Positions 33,612 to 45,030 of a DNA stretch of 64,000 nucleotides are shown piece by piece. The position numbers and the translations under genes are program-made. How positions within the stretch are numbered: position 1 is the first letter of the stretch; every line of letters begins with the position of its first letter. Origin of the DNA: Anastrepha obliqua. Its lineage: Eukaryota; Arthropoda; Insecta; Diptera; Tephritidae. The notes beneath the pieces were generated by a model that had not been told where the DNA came from, made no database searches, and was given only the letters and a program-made list of their open reading frames with translations. The stretch spans positions 26,559,792-26,623,791 of the forward strand of contig NC_072892.1 in assembly GCF_027943255.1 (NCBI RefSeq), given 5' to 3'.

Positions 33612-33827
33612 TTTTCTGGTTTGTTTTTTTACTAGTGTAATCAGTTTTCATTATGAAAGACAAAAATTTTTTGCTTCATGTTAATAAATATAAGAACCGT
33701 GAACTCGTGCTCTGGCGCCGTAGTTGAACTGGGCTAGTTTACCATATATGAGTGAAGGGAACTCAAATGAACCTATTTGGGAAGAAGGCACAGATTCTGA
33801 AAGATAATATCGTTCCCTTAGTATAAC

Positions 33828-33853
33828 AATAGCCTATGTGCTCATAGGCTATT
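33828..33853. repeat. Perfect hairpin followed by T-run
   Basis: AATAGCCTATG, loop TGCT, CATAGGCTATT, then TATTTTTTTAT... It resembles a bacterial terminator by shape only; in a fly genome it is better called a short palindrome of unknown role. Confidence 0.8.
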
Positions 33854-34179
33854 ATTTTTTTATTCAATTTTTGGATTCTCCATCGTCGATTTTATATGTG
33901 GTCAAAATTTTGTCAAATTCTAGTTCCACAAAGTGGGTCAAAACGTCAGTCAAAAAATAATAAATATTTACAGACATAACGAGATTTGAGTGAGAGCTAC
34001 TTTCGACAAAAAGTTTGAAATTCATTTTCTCAAAACATCAAAAGATTTACAGGCAGTATTAAACGAAATTTAGTTTATTGTAATAAAGATGGATCGTTGA
34101 ATTAGCTTTTCGACCATTGCAATTTCTTCTCAAATGAGTTTTCTCGTGAAAGGCAGTAGTTCTTTCTTTATTCACTTTA

Positions 34180-35335
34180 TACAATATACGTATGCCAAAG
34201 GCTTTACGGTAAAACTTGGGGTCTGCGGCCAAAGATGATGGCATCACCTTATAAGACAGTAATAGTGCCAATGATAACCTATGCCTTTCTGGTATGGTGG
34301 CCGAAAGTAGACCAACTAAGACTCAGATAACACTTAACAATGTATACAGAATAGCCTGTCTGAGCGTTACGGGCGCAATGCGAACCTGCCCCACAGCGGC
34401 TTTAGGAATGGTCATTGGACTCAATCCACTATATCTTGTAGCCAAAGAGATGGCAATCAGTGCAGCTCTAAGGCTTCCTAATCTACTCCATCTCTAATTT
34501 CATCTGAAAGAAGGCAATCTTACTTGACATGTAAGAATTATGGGTTCAATCCTGAACTCTCCGGGCCTGACAGTTCACAACAAGATGGAAAGGAAACTAG
34601 AATTCTCCAAGAAATTCAAAGTGGTCATTAGTGACGGCTCAGCATGGAGAAACAATGAAATATTCCTAAAACAGGGCGCACAGGTGTAGTTTACTGATGG
34701 GTCAAAAATGGAAGACGGTAGGTCTGGGGCTGGAATTGTCGGACCACATTTCAAAAAACCAATTGCAATTGAAAAAACCACTTCCATTTTCCAGGTGGTG
34801 GTCCACACCTTAGAGCTGTGTGCCAGAGAATGTCTACGGAGAGATATTAACATTCTCTCTGACAGTCAAGTTGCTTTAAAATTGCTGGATAGATTCTCAT
34901 TCCAACAACCAAGGTTGGTCTGGGAATGTTTTAAAATCCTCAACACCCTAGCGTCAAGAAACTTTGTTACGTTGATGTGTGTTCCGGGACCTGAGGGGCA
35001 CGAAGGGAATGAAATTGCGGACACTTTAGCGAAAAGGGGGCAAACACTCCCTTCATAGGTCCTGAACCTTTCAGCTTCAAAAGTGCGATAGATAGGTGCG
35101 ATAGAAAACGATTCTTGTATACTCTGCAAAGAGGCACAAGAAACGGCAGAACACGTTCTATGCGACTGCCCAGCAATGGCACGACGCAAACTAAATTACC
35201 AGGGAAATGGGGCTATAGATCCAAATCTCCTGGTAGAAAATAAGCCTACAACAGCTTTAGGATTTACTATAGGCTATACAATAGATGACTTCAAGGCGCA
35301 GTGCACAAACAGCCAATCAATAATAAAATAATAAT
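34180..35335 (+). mobile_element. Jockey-like LINE 3' end with RNase H and zinc finger
   Basis: Starts with the end of the reverse transcriptase region (YKTVIVPMITYAFLVWWPKV, about 34242-34310, then VYRIACLSVTGAMRTCPTAA in another frame). The RNase H domain follows at about 34690-35058: FTDGSKMEDGRSGAGIVG (first Asp; a TAG stop is just upstream), VHTLELCARECLRR (Glu), INILSDSQVALKLL (Asp) and GHEGNEIADTLAKRG (last Asp). All four catalytic acidic positions are occupied. After a break the C-terminal zinc knuckle appears (ENDSCILCKEAQETAEHVLC, DCPAMARRKL; CxxC-x8-H-x3-C) and the frame ends about 35330. 5'-truncated and frame-broken. Confidence 0.87.
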
Positions 35336-35537
35336 ATTCGCTTTAATATGAATGCTTAGGAGGTATGTTTAGAAGCGTCTCGAAATTCGGGGTGGGTATT
35401 ATTTTCATCACTCGATGTTACCCACGGGTACTAGTTGTTAAAGTTTGTCGTGCTTGGTCTACATGGACTTCGTCTCTACGGCCTGGCGGGCTCAGCACTG
35501 CGGCTTCGTGTATCTAGATTCCCAGCTGCTACATATA

Positions 35538-36083
35538 AAGGGTTATTCAATAGGTGCGCTTCAACTTTTTTCCGATAGGGAGGGCGAACGACGCAATATT
35601 TTTTATTTTTCGCTTGTCATTTGTAAACTTCATTAGTATACATTTCATCATGGAACACTACACACTTGAGCAACGATTGTAAATCGTGCAAATTTTTTAT
35701 GAAAATAATCGTTCTGTTGCTGTTACTTTAAGAGCATTACGGCCATTTTACGGTCCATTTAACAAGCCGTCCCGTTTTGGGGTTATGTGAAGTCATTGGT
35801 CTACAGTAACAAGCCGGCGACGATTTGTGAGCTCAGAGCCAATATTGAACGCGAAATTGCTGGAATTTCGGCCGATTTATGCAAAAGAGTGGTCGAAAAT
35901 TGGGTTCAACGATTGGACTTCGTAAAACGTGCACGCGGTGGTCATGCAAAAGAAATCGAATTTCATACTTAAATGTATATGTTCAAACTCGATAATAAAA
36001 AAAAATTAGTTAAAAAAGTCAAACCGTTTGTGTTTTATTCAAAAAAGTTCAAAAGTTGAAGCGCTCTTACTGAAAAACCCATT
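35538..36083 (+). mobile_element. Internally deleted DD41D (rosa-type) element, 546 bp
   Basis: Both ends are present: left AAGGGTTATTCAATAGGTGC, right the inverse of ATGGGTTTTTCAGTAAGAGC, then both continue GCTTCAACTTTT. TA flanks at 35536-35537 and 36083-36084. The short coding remnant is the transposase N-terminus (ATG at 35650: MEHYTLEQRL, stop, IVQIFYENNRSVAVTLRALR, PFYGPFNKPS) joined at about 35772 to the far C-terminus (FWGYVKSLVYSNKPATICEL, VVENWVQRLDFVKRARGGHA, stop at about 35970). Roughly 220 codons with all three catalytic Asp are gone. A classic MITE-in-the-making. Confidence 0.92.
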
Positions 36084-36085
36084 AT

Positions 36086-38470
36086 AAGGCCAGATAGTTG
36101 CTTTGGCCTGTTGAATAGCTTGACTAGCTGAATCCGAGCGTAGATTCTATAAGAACTTGGCATCCAGGAATTTTACCTCACCCAGGTATTTTACCTCATT
36201 GGAGATCCATATAACACTAACATGGTATTTATAGCTTTAGTAAGAACTTTCTATATCATTTTTCCTATAAAATAATCGTCTAGAGCTAACTAATCATCCT
36301 ACCCTTGGATAAGTAGGTAGTGAAATAGCCGAAGTACCAGTCTGGCACACCCAAAATAGCACTAAACCGCCGTTTTGATGCCATTATGAGACCTCCAACC
36401 GGCAGATATCTACAGCCAGCCAGAGCTGTTGATGCAATGGAGAAGATTGGTGGAATTTTGGTTGGAGCACTGTCCCAGGCTGTCGAAGAAAGGAGCACCC
36501 AGTGGCTTAATCGTCTGGCTACCAAGCCCGGACATTTACATGAATGGCGTGGAGTCTCCAGGGCTTTCAGCGTCTTGTGTCTATTGTACTGGGGCCAAAG
36601 GGGTTTCGAAATATCACACGAAGAAATGGAACTCCATCTTATACTATACTCTCTCAATAAATTATTGATGATTGTACATCTCTAACATTTTGTTCAGCTG
36701 ATGATTTTTTTCTATGGCTGAACTGTTTTTAAATCTCGACGCTTAACAAACTTCTGACTTTTTGCCAAAACAAAAATTGCCCATACGCCATGTGAACTAC
36801 GTCCCTTGCGTCGGTTGGTAGCAGGAGGGCAATCATTGGGCTTATTATTAATTGCAACTTTACTTTTTAATGATTCGGTGTGAGCAATCAGTTCATATTG
36901 AGCACCACGAGTGAATTCAGTGAAGTGAGATTATTAGTACTTCCTTTATCACACCCTCTAATATTTTCCGAAATTATTAATAAAATCGGCTAACAAATTT
37001 TGTTTGACTATAATTTTTCAAACTTCGAATACATTCATACAATTTAAAGTTTATTAGATAATAATCTATTTTATGGAAAAAGTTGAAAACTCCAGAGGAG
37101 CTACTCCTACATCTGTACAAGTTTTCTGCAGAAAAAACTTCGCAATTTCGAAAATGCTGTGCTAACAAAATAAGAAAAAATGTGGTATATTAAAATAATA
37201 AAACTAAAATAATAAATAATAAATTATTGGCATTGGTAATAAATCAAAGCGAAATACTCAAATGCCAAATTCAAGTTTGAATGGAATTTTAGCAATTTCA
37301 CCGACTATAAAAAAATATATGTGTACTTACAAATATAGGTATATATGTATGGGTGTGTGCGCTTCCCTCTCACAACGCCAACTACTCGTATTATCGGTAT
37401 TTTGGCGCTGTCGTTGATGAGCAGTTCATAATTTTTGATTCTGTTGTTGGACGAGCCGATGGCTGAGTTCGTCGTGTATGTAGCGAGTTGCTTAAAATTG
37501 TTGGCATAACTTGGTGCAGTTGTTATGAGTTGCTGTTGTTTTAGTTGCGATTTGTTGTGAGCTTTATGGTTTTATTGTTGCTATGTTATGATTTTATTGT
37601 CGCTATTTGCCGCTACTTTTGAGCAAGTACGAGTACTCGTGATGATATTTGTTGTGTTGTTGGCATTGTCATTGCTGCTGCTGTTGTTCTTGTTTTATTT
37701 GTCATTGTCTAGCAAAACTTAGTGAAAAGTGAAGGCAAACAAACATACACAAATACATAAAGGCAAAGTAATAAAATACGTCAACTATGCCAAAGAGTGC
37801 TGTGTAAATGTAAAAAACAACAACAGTAGCAGAGTTACAAATAATATTTTGTCGTAACGACTGGATGGTTCTCCGAACACACACACGCATACATGTATAC
37901 ATTAAAGGCGTTAAGAACAACCAAAAACCACGTGTGTATTGTCAACAACACCAACCCGAATAGCAAAACCAACAATAACAAAAAATAACAATAGCTTAGT
38001 AAATGCCAACGCGACTCATTTATTTTATCGATTAAACATTCGCGGATTTTGCGTTGCATACGTCGTCACTGCTGCTTTCTCGTTGCTGGTACACAGACAA
38101 ACACACACTCGTACGCCTTAGCCATCTACCACCGCCTCTCCATGAGTATGTCCTGCTTGGATTACGCGCTATAATGCAGGCTGGGAGTTGACGGCATATG
38201 AACTGAACTATTTTTTGTAGTCATATCTCAGTTATGAATCGAAAAAATATGACAAACACAGCGAGAATGATGAAGAATAAGCACCTATAAACTTTTAAAA
38301 AGCATGTTGACAATCCTATTTTCCAATATTTTATATGCATACCCAGCAGGGAAGTTTACTAGTTGTGTTCTTATGCAATTATGGAGAATTTGGAATATAA
38401 ATTTTGCTGCATCCCTTTTTCCGATAGTTTGGAACTATTATAATTAGCACAAAATTCGACAAATTATGTG
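36086..38470. other. Mostly unique noncoding DNA
   Basis: CA/GT and trinucleotide patches typical of fly introns (GTT/CTG-rich from 37440 to 37700). Overlapping open frames at 36286-36657 (minus, with SKPLWPQYNRHKTLKALETP) and 36386-36685 (plus) have a hint of a LINE RNase H C-terminal region but I cannot assign them. Confidence 0.45.
36286..36657 (-). CDS. Unassigned open frame, possible LINE remnant
   Basis: 123 residues without a recognised domain. The stretch SKPLWPQYNRHKTLKALE resembles the segment that follows RNase H in Jockey/R1-type LINEs (K-x-LWP-x-N/D-x3-K-T), but the rest does not support it. The opposite strand is open for 99 codons over almost the same bases, so this may equally be chance. 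No promoter or splice context visible. Confidence 0.2.
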   Translation of the reverse strand: MREYSIRWSSISSCDISKPLWPQYNRHKTLKALETPRHSCKCPGLVARRLSHWVLLSSTAWDSAPTKIPPIFSIASTALAGCRYLPVGGLIMASKRRFSAILGVPDWYFGYFTTYLSKGRMIS

Positions 38471-38472
38471 TA

Positions 38473-38750
38473 CAAGGTGGCGCAAAATTAACCACCTTAG
38501 CGGAAGATTTATAATTTTTGCAAATGAGAGCATTTTATACAAACCCGCGCGAAAATTCCTGAGTGAGGACCTACATCAGAATATGAGTCAAAGCTTATTG
38601 AATTGGCTACAGCTTCTGATGCAAGCATGGAAAATTTAAGCAATTTTGTTTTTCGAATTCAAGCGGCGCAAAATTAATCATCCAACTTTGTTTTGGAATA
38701 ACTCTTTTACGAAATAAAAAATCACTTCATTAGTTGCTTGTTTGTATATT
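38473..38750. mobile_element. Two partial MITEs of the GGCGCAAAATTAA family
   Basis: At 38473, after TA, CAAGGTGGCGCAAAATTAAC continues into GCGGAAGATTTATAATTTTT, matching the right end of the 58.1 kb MITE. At about 38660 a second terminus (GCGGCGCAAAATTAATCATC) matches that MITE's left end in the forward direction. So two incomplete copies in opposite orientation, each with one terminus. Confidence 0.75.
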
Positions 38751-39774
38751 TTTAATTGTCCTTCTAAGAAGGCAAAAATATAACAATGGTAAAGAAATAA
38801 ATTGAAGATATGTTGGATAAGGGTTTTGAATTGCTCTCACGGAGAACACAACAGAACTTTGGAAATATAGTACTAACACGTTTATATCATCATTTCAGAT
38901 CCAACACAATCGAAAAATTTACAGATATAATTGATTTATCACCATTTTATATCCCTCCAGTACATCAGGACTATTTTGGAAAACTTGTTCAGAATGAAAA
39001 AAGTTAAAATATATTTATAATAAGAGCATAAATAATTGTAGTTCAATAGTAAATGTTGAAATAGTTCCCTTTTCAGTAGTTATTTTTTTACTTTTCTTAT
39101 TGTTAAAGTATTTAAAAAAAATATAATAAAGAAAATTGAATCATTTCAATTGAGTTCCCATAATTAATGTTTTTTAAATGTAAGATTGATACTTTTTGCT
39201 GACTTAGAAAGCGGTTTAAGTCCTTTTGAAGTCATTAAAATTAGACATTTTTGTCGATCACATACAAAATTGGTAACAACAAAAATCCTTTAGAAATCTT
39301 TCAAATTATTCAAATGCAAAACCTTAAATATCTCCGTATAAAATAAAATACATTTGCACAAAATTTAAAGAAAAGGCCTTATACAATATTCGTATATAAG
39401 AAGTAGTAAGTTCTCGCTCACGCATTTGACGAAATTCTTCGTACATTTACTCGTATTCCACTGATCAATGTACTCCCTACAGGGAACTTATTAGTTGACG
39501 TACATAGGTACATACGTACATGTGCATATACATTTTTATTATGTATACTTATAAAAGCCACTGAATTGAAACCATATTTAAATAGTGCAACAATGTTCGG
39601 CGAAAATATGGAAATGCTTATACATAAAAATAGAAGGAAGACAAATATTTTTCCATATTTTAGTTATATAACTAAATTTGTATATATGTAAATTTTGAGT
39701 ACCCATTTTCTATGTGAGTTTGATCATGGCTATGTGCACTCGTTTATAAAAAAATGTGTATACATACATATATA

Positions 39775-40750
39775 CAAGGCGAAGTCCAAAATGAACAAGA
39801 CTGAGCTAAAATAGAAGCGGCCGGAGCTTTGTTCTGATAACTTCAAGTTTTTTTATTCAAAATAGTCCCCTCTGGCCTCGATACACTGTTTTCCGCGATC
39901 TAAAAGCGCTTTTCGAAGGAGTGTTTCAGCTCATTGACCGGAATGTCCTTCAGGATGTCGGTACAAGCCTTTTGGATGGTCTCTACGGACGCAAAACGTT
40001 TTCCTTTCATGGTCAAATGCAATTTTCCGAATCGGTGGAAGTCACAGGAAGCCATATCAGGCAAATATGGTGAGTGATTGATGGTTAAAATGCGATTTCT
40101 AGTCAAAAAATCAGTCACAAGAGTAGATCGATAAGCGCCAGCTTCCTCCTTCACGGTATTCAGGGCGAAAGTTGAATTCTGAGTAATTTTTGGTCCTCAG
40201 TTAACTTATGCGGAATGAAACGTGCACAAACCTTTCGTAAGCCCAAATTATCAGTTAAAATGCGGTAAACCGATGTTTTGGAGATATTAAACTCCGATTC
40301 CATGAATTTCAACTACGACTTCGGTACATTTTTTATAAATTTATAAACAATTTCGATGGAGTTTTCGATGATTACTGATTTTGGGCGGGCCGTATGTTCA
40401 TTGTCATTTATGTCCCCACAACCATCTGTGAAACGTGTAAACCACTCGTGAACTCTGGCACGAGACAGACAATCATCGTCATAAACCTTTTTCATCAAAT
40501 CAAAGGTTCCGGTAAACGTTTTACCGATTTTAAAACAAAATTTGGTACTAGCTCTTTATTCGAAACTCATTTTTGTACCGATGACACAAACATACAAACA
40601 ATAACTTCGCTTCCATTGAACCGAATGTCACCAAGCTTTCATTGGAAGTCAGCTAGGGATGTAACTTCCAACTGTCTAACTCATTAAAGAGATGGCGCCA
40701 TCAAAAACATTTTTATGACGCCACCCTTATTTATTTTGGACTTCACCTTG
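39775..40750 (-). mobile_element. Internally deleted mariner
   Basis: TIRs: CAAGGCGAAGTCCAAAATGA at 39775 and the inverse of CAAGGTGAAGTCCAAAATAA ending at 40750. Left flank TA (39773-39774), right flank TT (one changed base). The minus-strand transposase starts near 40560 (IGKTFTGTFDLMKKVYDDDC, LSRARVHEWFTRF, HTARPKSVIIENSIEIVYKF), has one TAG, continues ESEFNISKTSVYRILTDNLG, LRKVCARFIPHKLTEDQK, then jumps across a deletion removing the first and second catalytic Asp to VTDFLTRNRILTINHSPY, LPDMASCDFHRFGKLHLTMK (third Asp; usual APCD is ASCD), ending about 39900. Confidence 0.9.
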
Positions 40751-40751
40751 T

Positions 40752-41984
40752 TCATACATATTTTCATATGCAAATAATTACCCAGGCGCTTAAATTGGTA
40801 GGCTGGCTTATCCGCCGTTTATGGGAGGAGTTGGAGCGCGAAGTGTCAGTTACGATGACAGTGAATAGCCCAGCTCTGTCAAAATATTTATGTAATTATG
40901 TACTCGTATGCGACATATTGAAATGAAACATAGTATGTGCAGTGTATATATATACATATATACTCATATATAACATAGATACTCGTATATATATTAGTTC
41001 AAAGGTTTTGTTAAAATATATGTTCGCGCTAGTCAGCCAAGGTAGAGTCCCCTAGAGCAACTAAATTAAAGGCATTTATATTAATAGACGCCATTGACAG
41101 GTGCTTGGTTCGAGCTACTCCTTCAAATTTCAAATTGTTGACTTTTTCTTTGCCCTATCTTATAGTTCGACACCGCCTACGAAAGACAATAGTTTTCACG
41201 AAAAATTATTCAGGGAGCTTAAAAGACTAATTTCTATACAAACTTGTGTGTGGAGGGGTGACTGCCAAGAAAGAGAAAAAAAAAATTACATATTTAATTA
41301 GTGTTGTTATATTTTATTATTATTATAATTACATACTTATGATTTATTACAACATTCATGCTTCGTATTCATTTATTTATTTATTCATTTACAATGTTTA
41401 GAAAAACGAGGGGTCTTATACAACTTAATATGTTTATAAAAATTCGAGTTGGACCTTCGGTTTCAATGTCAATCTTTATTCTATTCTTTAACTAAAATGC
41501 TTCACTCAATCAAACCCCAGCTCGATGGAATTTCACCAACGTTTTCCGCTAGGCCATGCAACTCATAATTCATTAGTTTTTCCTCAAAACTGGTTTTGAG
41601 TAAAGTGTGAGAGCAATGGTTGTTACTGCGCGTACCCCATCAAAAAATCACTCGATCTTGGTCACGTAGGCAAAAGTAGTGTTGTAAAGCGTAAGCTGAG
41701 CTTTAACAAAAAATATAACATCAGCTAATTGTACATAGTTAGCGAATTTGTGCGGGTGGTCTTAACTTACATAAACTAAATACATAGGACTAACAGTAAG
41801 AATTATATGAAAATATTTCGCAACTATTAAAAAAAATAATTTAGCGATAATTTGAACTTATATTTAAATTTGGATAAATCAAAAGCCAAAGAATTTAGCT
41901 TAAACTCATTCAGTGTTCCAATCAAAGGTGTTTTCGAGGCATAAACAGTTCTGGGAAGAATAAATCATTTGAAATATTTATATT
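40752..41984. other. Noncoding DNA with TA-rich tract
   Basis: TA-rich simple sequence at about 40940-41000 and a (TTTA)n patch near 41369-41391. No element recognised. Confidence 0.5.
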
Positions 41985-42540
41985 TGAGTAGGTCGAGACA
42001 AGGAGCACCAAGAGATTTGGTGGCTCCTAAAACACTCAGGCTAAAAATCCCAATGTATTTAGAACTCTGGAAAGAGGGTAGATAGTCAAGGAGGGAAGGA
42101 GAAAAGTATCAGAGAAATAGATAGGAAAGAATAGAGACAGAGACAAAGATAGTTAATCCTGTGAGAATTTTTCAGATTCTTTGGCAAATCTGTAAATACC
42201 ATCCACTTTTAGAGAACGAATATTACTCATTCTCACTACATCGGAACCCAAAACTCGTAGCCTTGGCAAGGCAGGACACTCACAGAGAAAGTGCTCAGTG
42301 CTATGCACCTCCTCCAAGCACGACAGGCACATTGGGCCCTCAATGATTCCAATGGTGGTCATATGCTGACCCCATGGGTTGTGTACTGTAATGATGCCGA
42401 CCATCAACCGAACGTCTTTCCTTCTAAGTTTTAGTGGAAAGTTGGACAGTTTTCTGTTCGGGCTTGTCACAAAACATTTTGCAGTTCTGCAGCGTTCTAG
42501 ACCGGACCATCGCTCTTTATAAATTGCATACATAAATCAT
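41985..42540 (-). mobile_element. Jockey/R1-like LINE 3' end, copy 2
   Basis: Minus strand encodes YKERWSGLERCRTAKCFVTS, LKLRRKDVRLMVGIITVHNP, MTTIGIIEGPMCLSCLEEVH (zinc knuckle CxxC-x8-H-x4-C) and DVVRMSNIRSLKVDGIYRFA, stop at 42153. The purine-rich (minus: pyrimidine-rich) 3' UTR with GGAGCCACCAAATCTC on the minus strand is shared with copies 1 and 3. RNase H is not included, so truncation is deeper than in copy 3. Confidence 0.87.
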
Positions 42541-42715
42541 TACTCCGAGGATTCTTCCGAGGTAAGTGAAAATGAAGATTAAAGGCGTGTCAACTGTCCC
42601 ATTTATGATATCATCGAAAACAAAGCAGTTCAGGGCACACATCTGATGAAATTTGCTACTAACTTAAAAATTTCATCTTCATCCACTTTTTAAAATTGCC
42701 ACAAAAAATTAAATT

Positions 42716-43021
42716 TTACCTAACATGAAATCGATTAGATTCGGCGTTGAGATGATGGTACCACAAAAAGAAGGTGGTTGGATCGGCATAACTTGAATTG
42801 CGCATGTCATGAATAATAATAGCGAAGGATTTGGCACTTTCCCGATCTCGCAATATGACTGAAATTACATCTTGGGCACAAATCCTGGTCAATCCTTTCT
42901 GAATTTCAACTGAAAGATCCTTCAACAGCTTGTGCCTCTGGTGAGGATATCTAACTTTCTTCAAACGCTCAGGAAGTGAAGGATCGTAAGGGCTGGTAAG
43001 CTTCAGAACCCTCAAAAACAT
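42716..43021 (-). CDS. Unassigned open frame of 101 residues
   Basis: Starts MFLRVLKLTSPYDPSLPERL and ends LWYHHLNAESNRFHVR. The amino-acid composition is ordinary rather than low-complexity, with a basic N-terminal half (KKVRYPHQRHKLLKDL) and the segment ILRDRESAKSFAIIIHDMRN. I recognise no family. It could be an orphan exon or a fragment of an unfamiliar mobile element; no promoter or splice evidence was established. One of few frames here not explained by known repeats. Confidence 0.3.
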   Translation of the reverse strand: MFLRVLKLTSPYDPSLPERLKKVRYPHQRHKLLKDLSVEIQKGLTRICAQDVISVILRDRESAKSFAIIIHDMRNSSYADPTTFFLWYHHLNAESNRFHVR

Positions 43022-43183
43022 TGTTTAGTAATCCAAGCTCAAGCTCTGATAGCGAATTCTATGCCACCAAGAACAAGGAGAAGAGTATCAATTCAATTGG
43101 AGATTCATTTTGAATCCAGACAGACTTATTTTCATGGTGTACTTTGGAATTTGGTTTTTTTTTTTTTTTTGTGGCACTTAAAT

Positions 43184-43284
43184 GTTAGGTTAGGTAGCGA
43201 TGGTTGCCCAGAAAGTGGGCCCACTTGGACGAAAGAAGTTTGATTCATCCTTTGTGATACCATTGAAAGAGGGGGAAAAGAGGT
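43184..43284. mobile_element. 101-bp short interspersed element with 13-bp target duplication
   Basis: GTGGCACTTAAAT occurs at 43171-43183 and again at 43285-43297, exactly bracketing 101 bases that begin GTTAGGTTAGGTAGCGATGG. A diverged second copy without the GTTAGG end lies at 53886-53960. On the minus strand the element ends CTACCTAACCTAAC, which looks like a short simple-repeat tail. Retroposition with target-primed insertion is the natural explanation. Family not recognised. Confidence 0.8.
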
Positions 43285-43299
43285 GTGGCACTTAAATTA

Positions 43300-45030
43300 A
43301 AACCGAAATTTTTTTTTGCTTTTTCGCATTTTCCATGTTATTTTTTCACATTAGAAGCGCCTGTTTTTGGGATTCAGATTTACATATATCTACTTCAGCA
43401 CGAATCAGCTAATTTGAAATTAGAATTTTTATTTCTCCAAACAGTTTTTTGACCGGCGATGGGCAGAATGGGAGGCGCCAAGCGGATACTTTCTGCATTA
43501 TAATTTATACCTTCGCATTTTAATATATTCCCTTACAAGATTTCTACAACCACAGCCTCCACAACATTCTTTACTTTTTCCTATGGGGATTATTGTATCG
43601 AGCTCAAATTTAGTCGTTAAATAGGCATGCAGCTTCATTGCCGCCATCTCGACCTAATTTAATCTTCTGATGAGAAATTCACAAATAAGTAATGAAGTAT
43701 ACACCAACAAAAAAACAAGAAAAAAAATATAGAATTAATAATATAAATATGCATACAATCTTACAGTCATTCTACAACTGCAATTGTAACAAATAACTTC
43801 TTAGTATTGAGAAAAATTAATTTACTACAAAGTTAACAAATAATGAGAAATAATTTCATACTGAAATGAAGCTCCCTCTTTTATTTCGTGCGAAAAGGAC
43901 GTCGAGTTTGCTATGGTAAGGTTCCCTACTGTTTTGAATCTGCATTAAGCCAATATTTTTTGCATCCTGTTTTTTCTAAATTTGAAATGTTTGCCCTTTT
44001 TATTTTTCTAGTCATCTGACTAATGACAAATACAGTATCTTTTTCCAGATATTCGCATTATCTATTATTCTGCAAAATTTTCAAATATCATTCACTCAAC
44101 CCGCACTTCTTGTCTTAAAAAAAAAAAAAATAATTGAGAAAAAAATCTACCACAAAATACTGACCCAACACATCATTAGGCAGTCGGCTTCGTTTGTAAC
44201 CGAAAATCACATAAAGGAAAAGCGAACAGTGCCAGCAGTGAGTGTTCAAAGGAATAAGCCAACAACAAATCAAACGTAGAATTCTATGCTGACTTCGAGC
44301 CAAGCAAAGCCTTTTAAATGAAGTCAAGTTAAAAGCCAAGCGCCATTTAAGCGGCTGTCAGCGGCCGACAAACAATTAACGGCTACCGTTGAGCTGATCG
44401 CCCTAAGTCAGTTCGCTGCGCGTCTGTCCGCTGTGTCTGTCCGCTTGCTTCACCTTTGTGTCTGTGTCTGACATTTTGTTTCCTCCGACTTGGCTGCGAT
44501 ACGTCGTTGCTCTGATTTACTGTTTGTTAAGTTTGGTAGATTTTGTTGTTGACACGTTGTTGTTGTTATTCGTAGTTTTTTTTTATACGAAAAAATGCGC
44601 TTTAGCTGCACTTTAATCACAAACTAAACTTAATGCGTTCACGCATAAATTTCGTGTGACAAAAAACACAAGATAATAAAATGAAAAAAAAATGTTCTGT
44701 AGTCAAAATAAATACTTAATACAGCAACTGGAAGGAAGTGACATTCTTACAAGCTTGAGGCATTTAAAAAGAGCGCCAAGCTGTTAAAATTAACGACTTA
44801 GTTGCCGACAATCGCTACACACACACTCACACTCGCACCGTCCAGCAGAAGTTGACCGGTAATCGAAGCAGAGTTGGAGTTGACGCATGAAGTACAGTGG
44901 TTCATTTTTGACAGAATAGAATTAGGTAAATGAAATCTTTTATGACTCAATGATAAGGCTGTACAACCGAAAGTAAGAGATTTCGGCCTTTGTCTTTCTT
45001 CTCTACAGAATTGCAAAGGCTGTTAATGAC
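43300..45030. other. Unique noncoding DNA
   Basis: A+T-rich to about 44110, then higher-GC intron-like sequence (44340-44500, TGTC/CTGT-rich). Frames at 44115-44339 and 44798-45016 on the minus strand have no recognised domain. Confidence 0.5.

Noticed and set aside
33828..33870. Hairpin plus T-run resembling a rho-independent terminator
   Set aside because: The window is from an animal nuclear genome, so a bacterial terminator makes no sense; kept only as a palindrome.
36386..36685. Plus-strand frame of 99 residues
   Set aside because: Overlaps a minus-strand frame of similar length; neither shows a clear domain, so neither is claimed with confidence.
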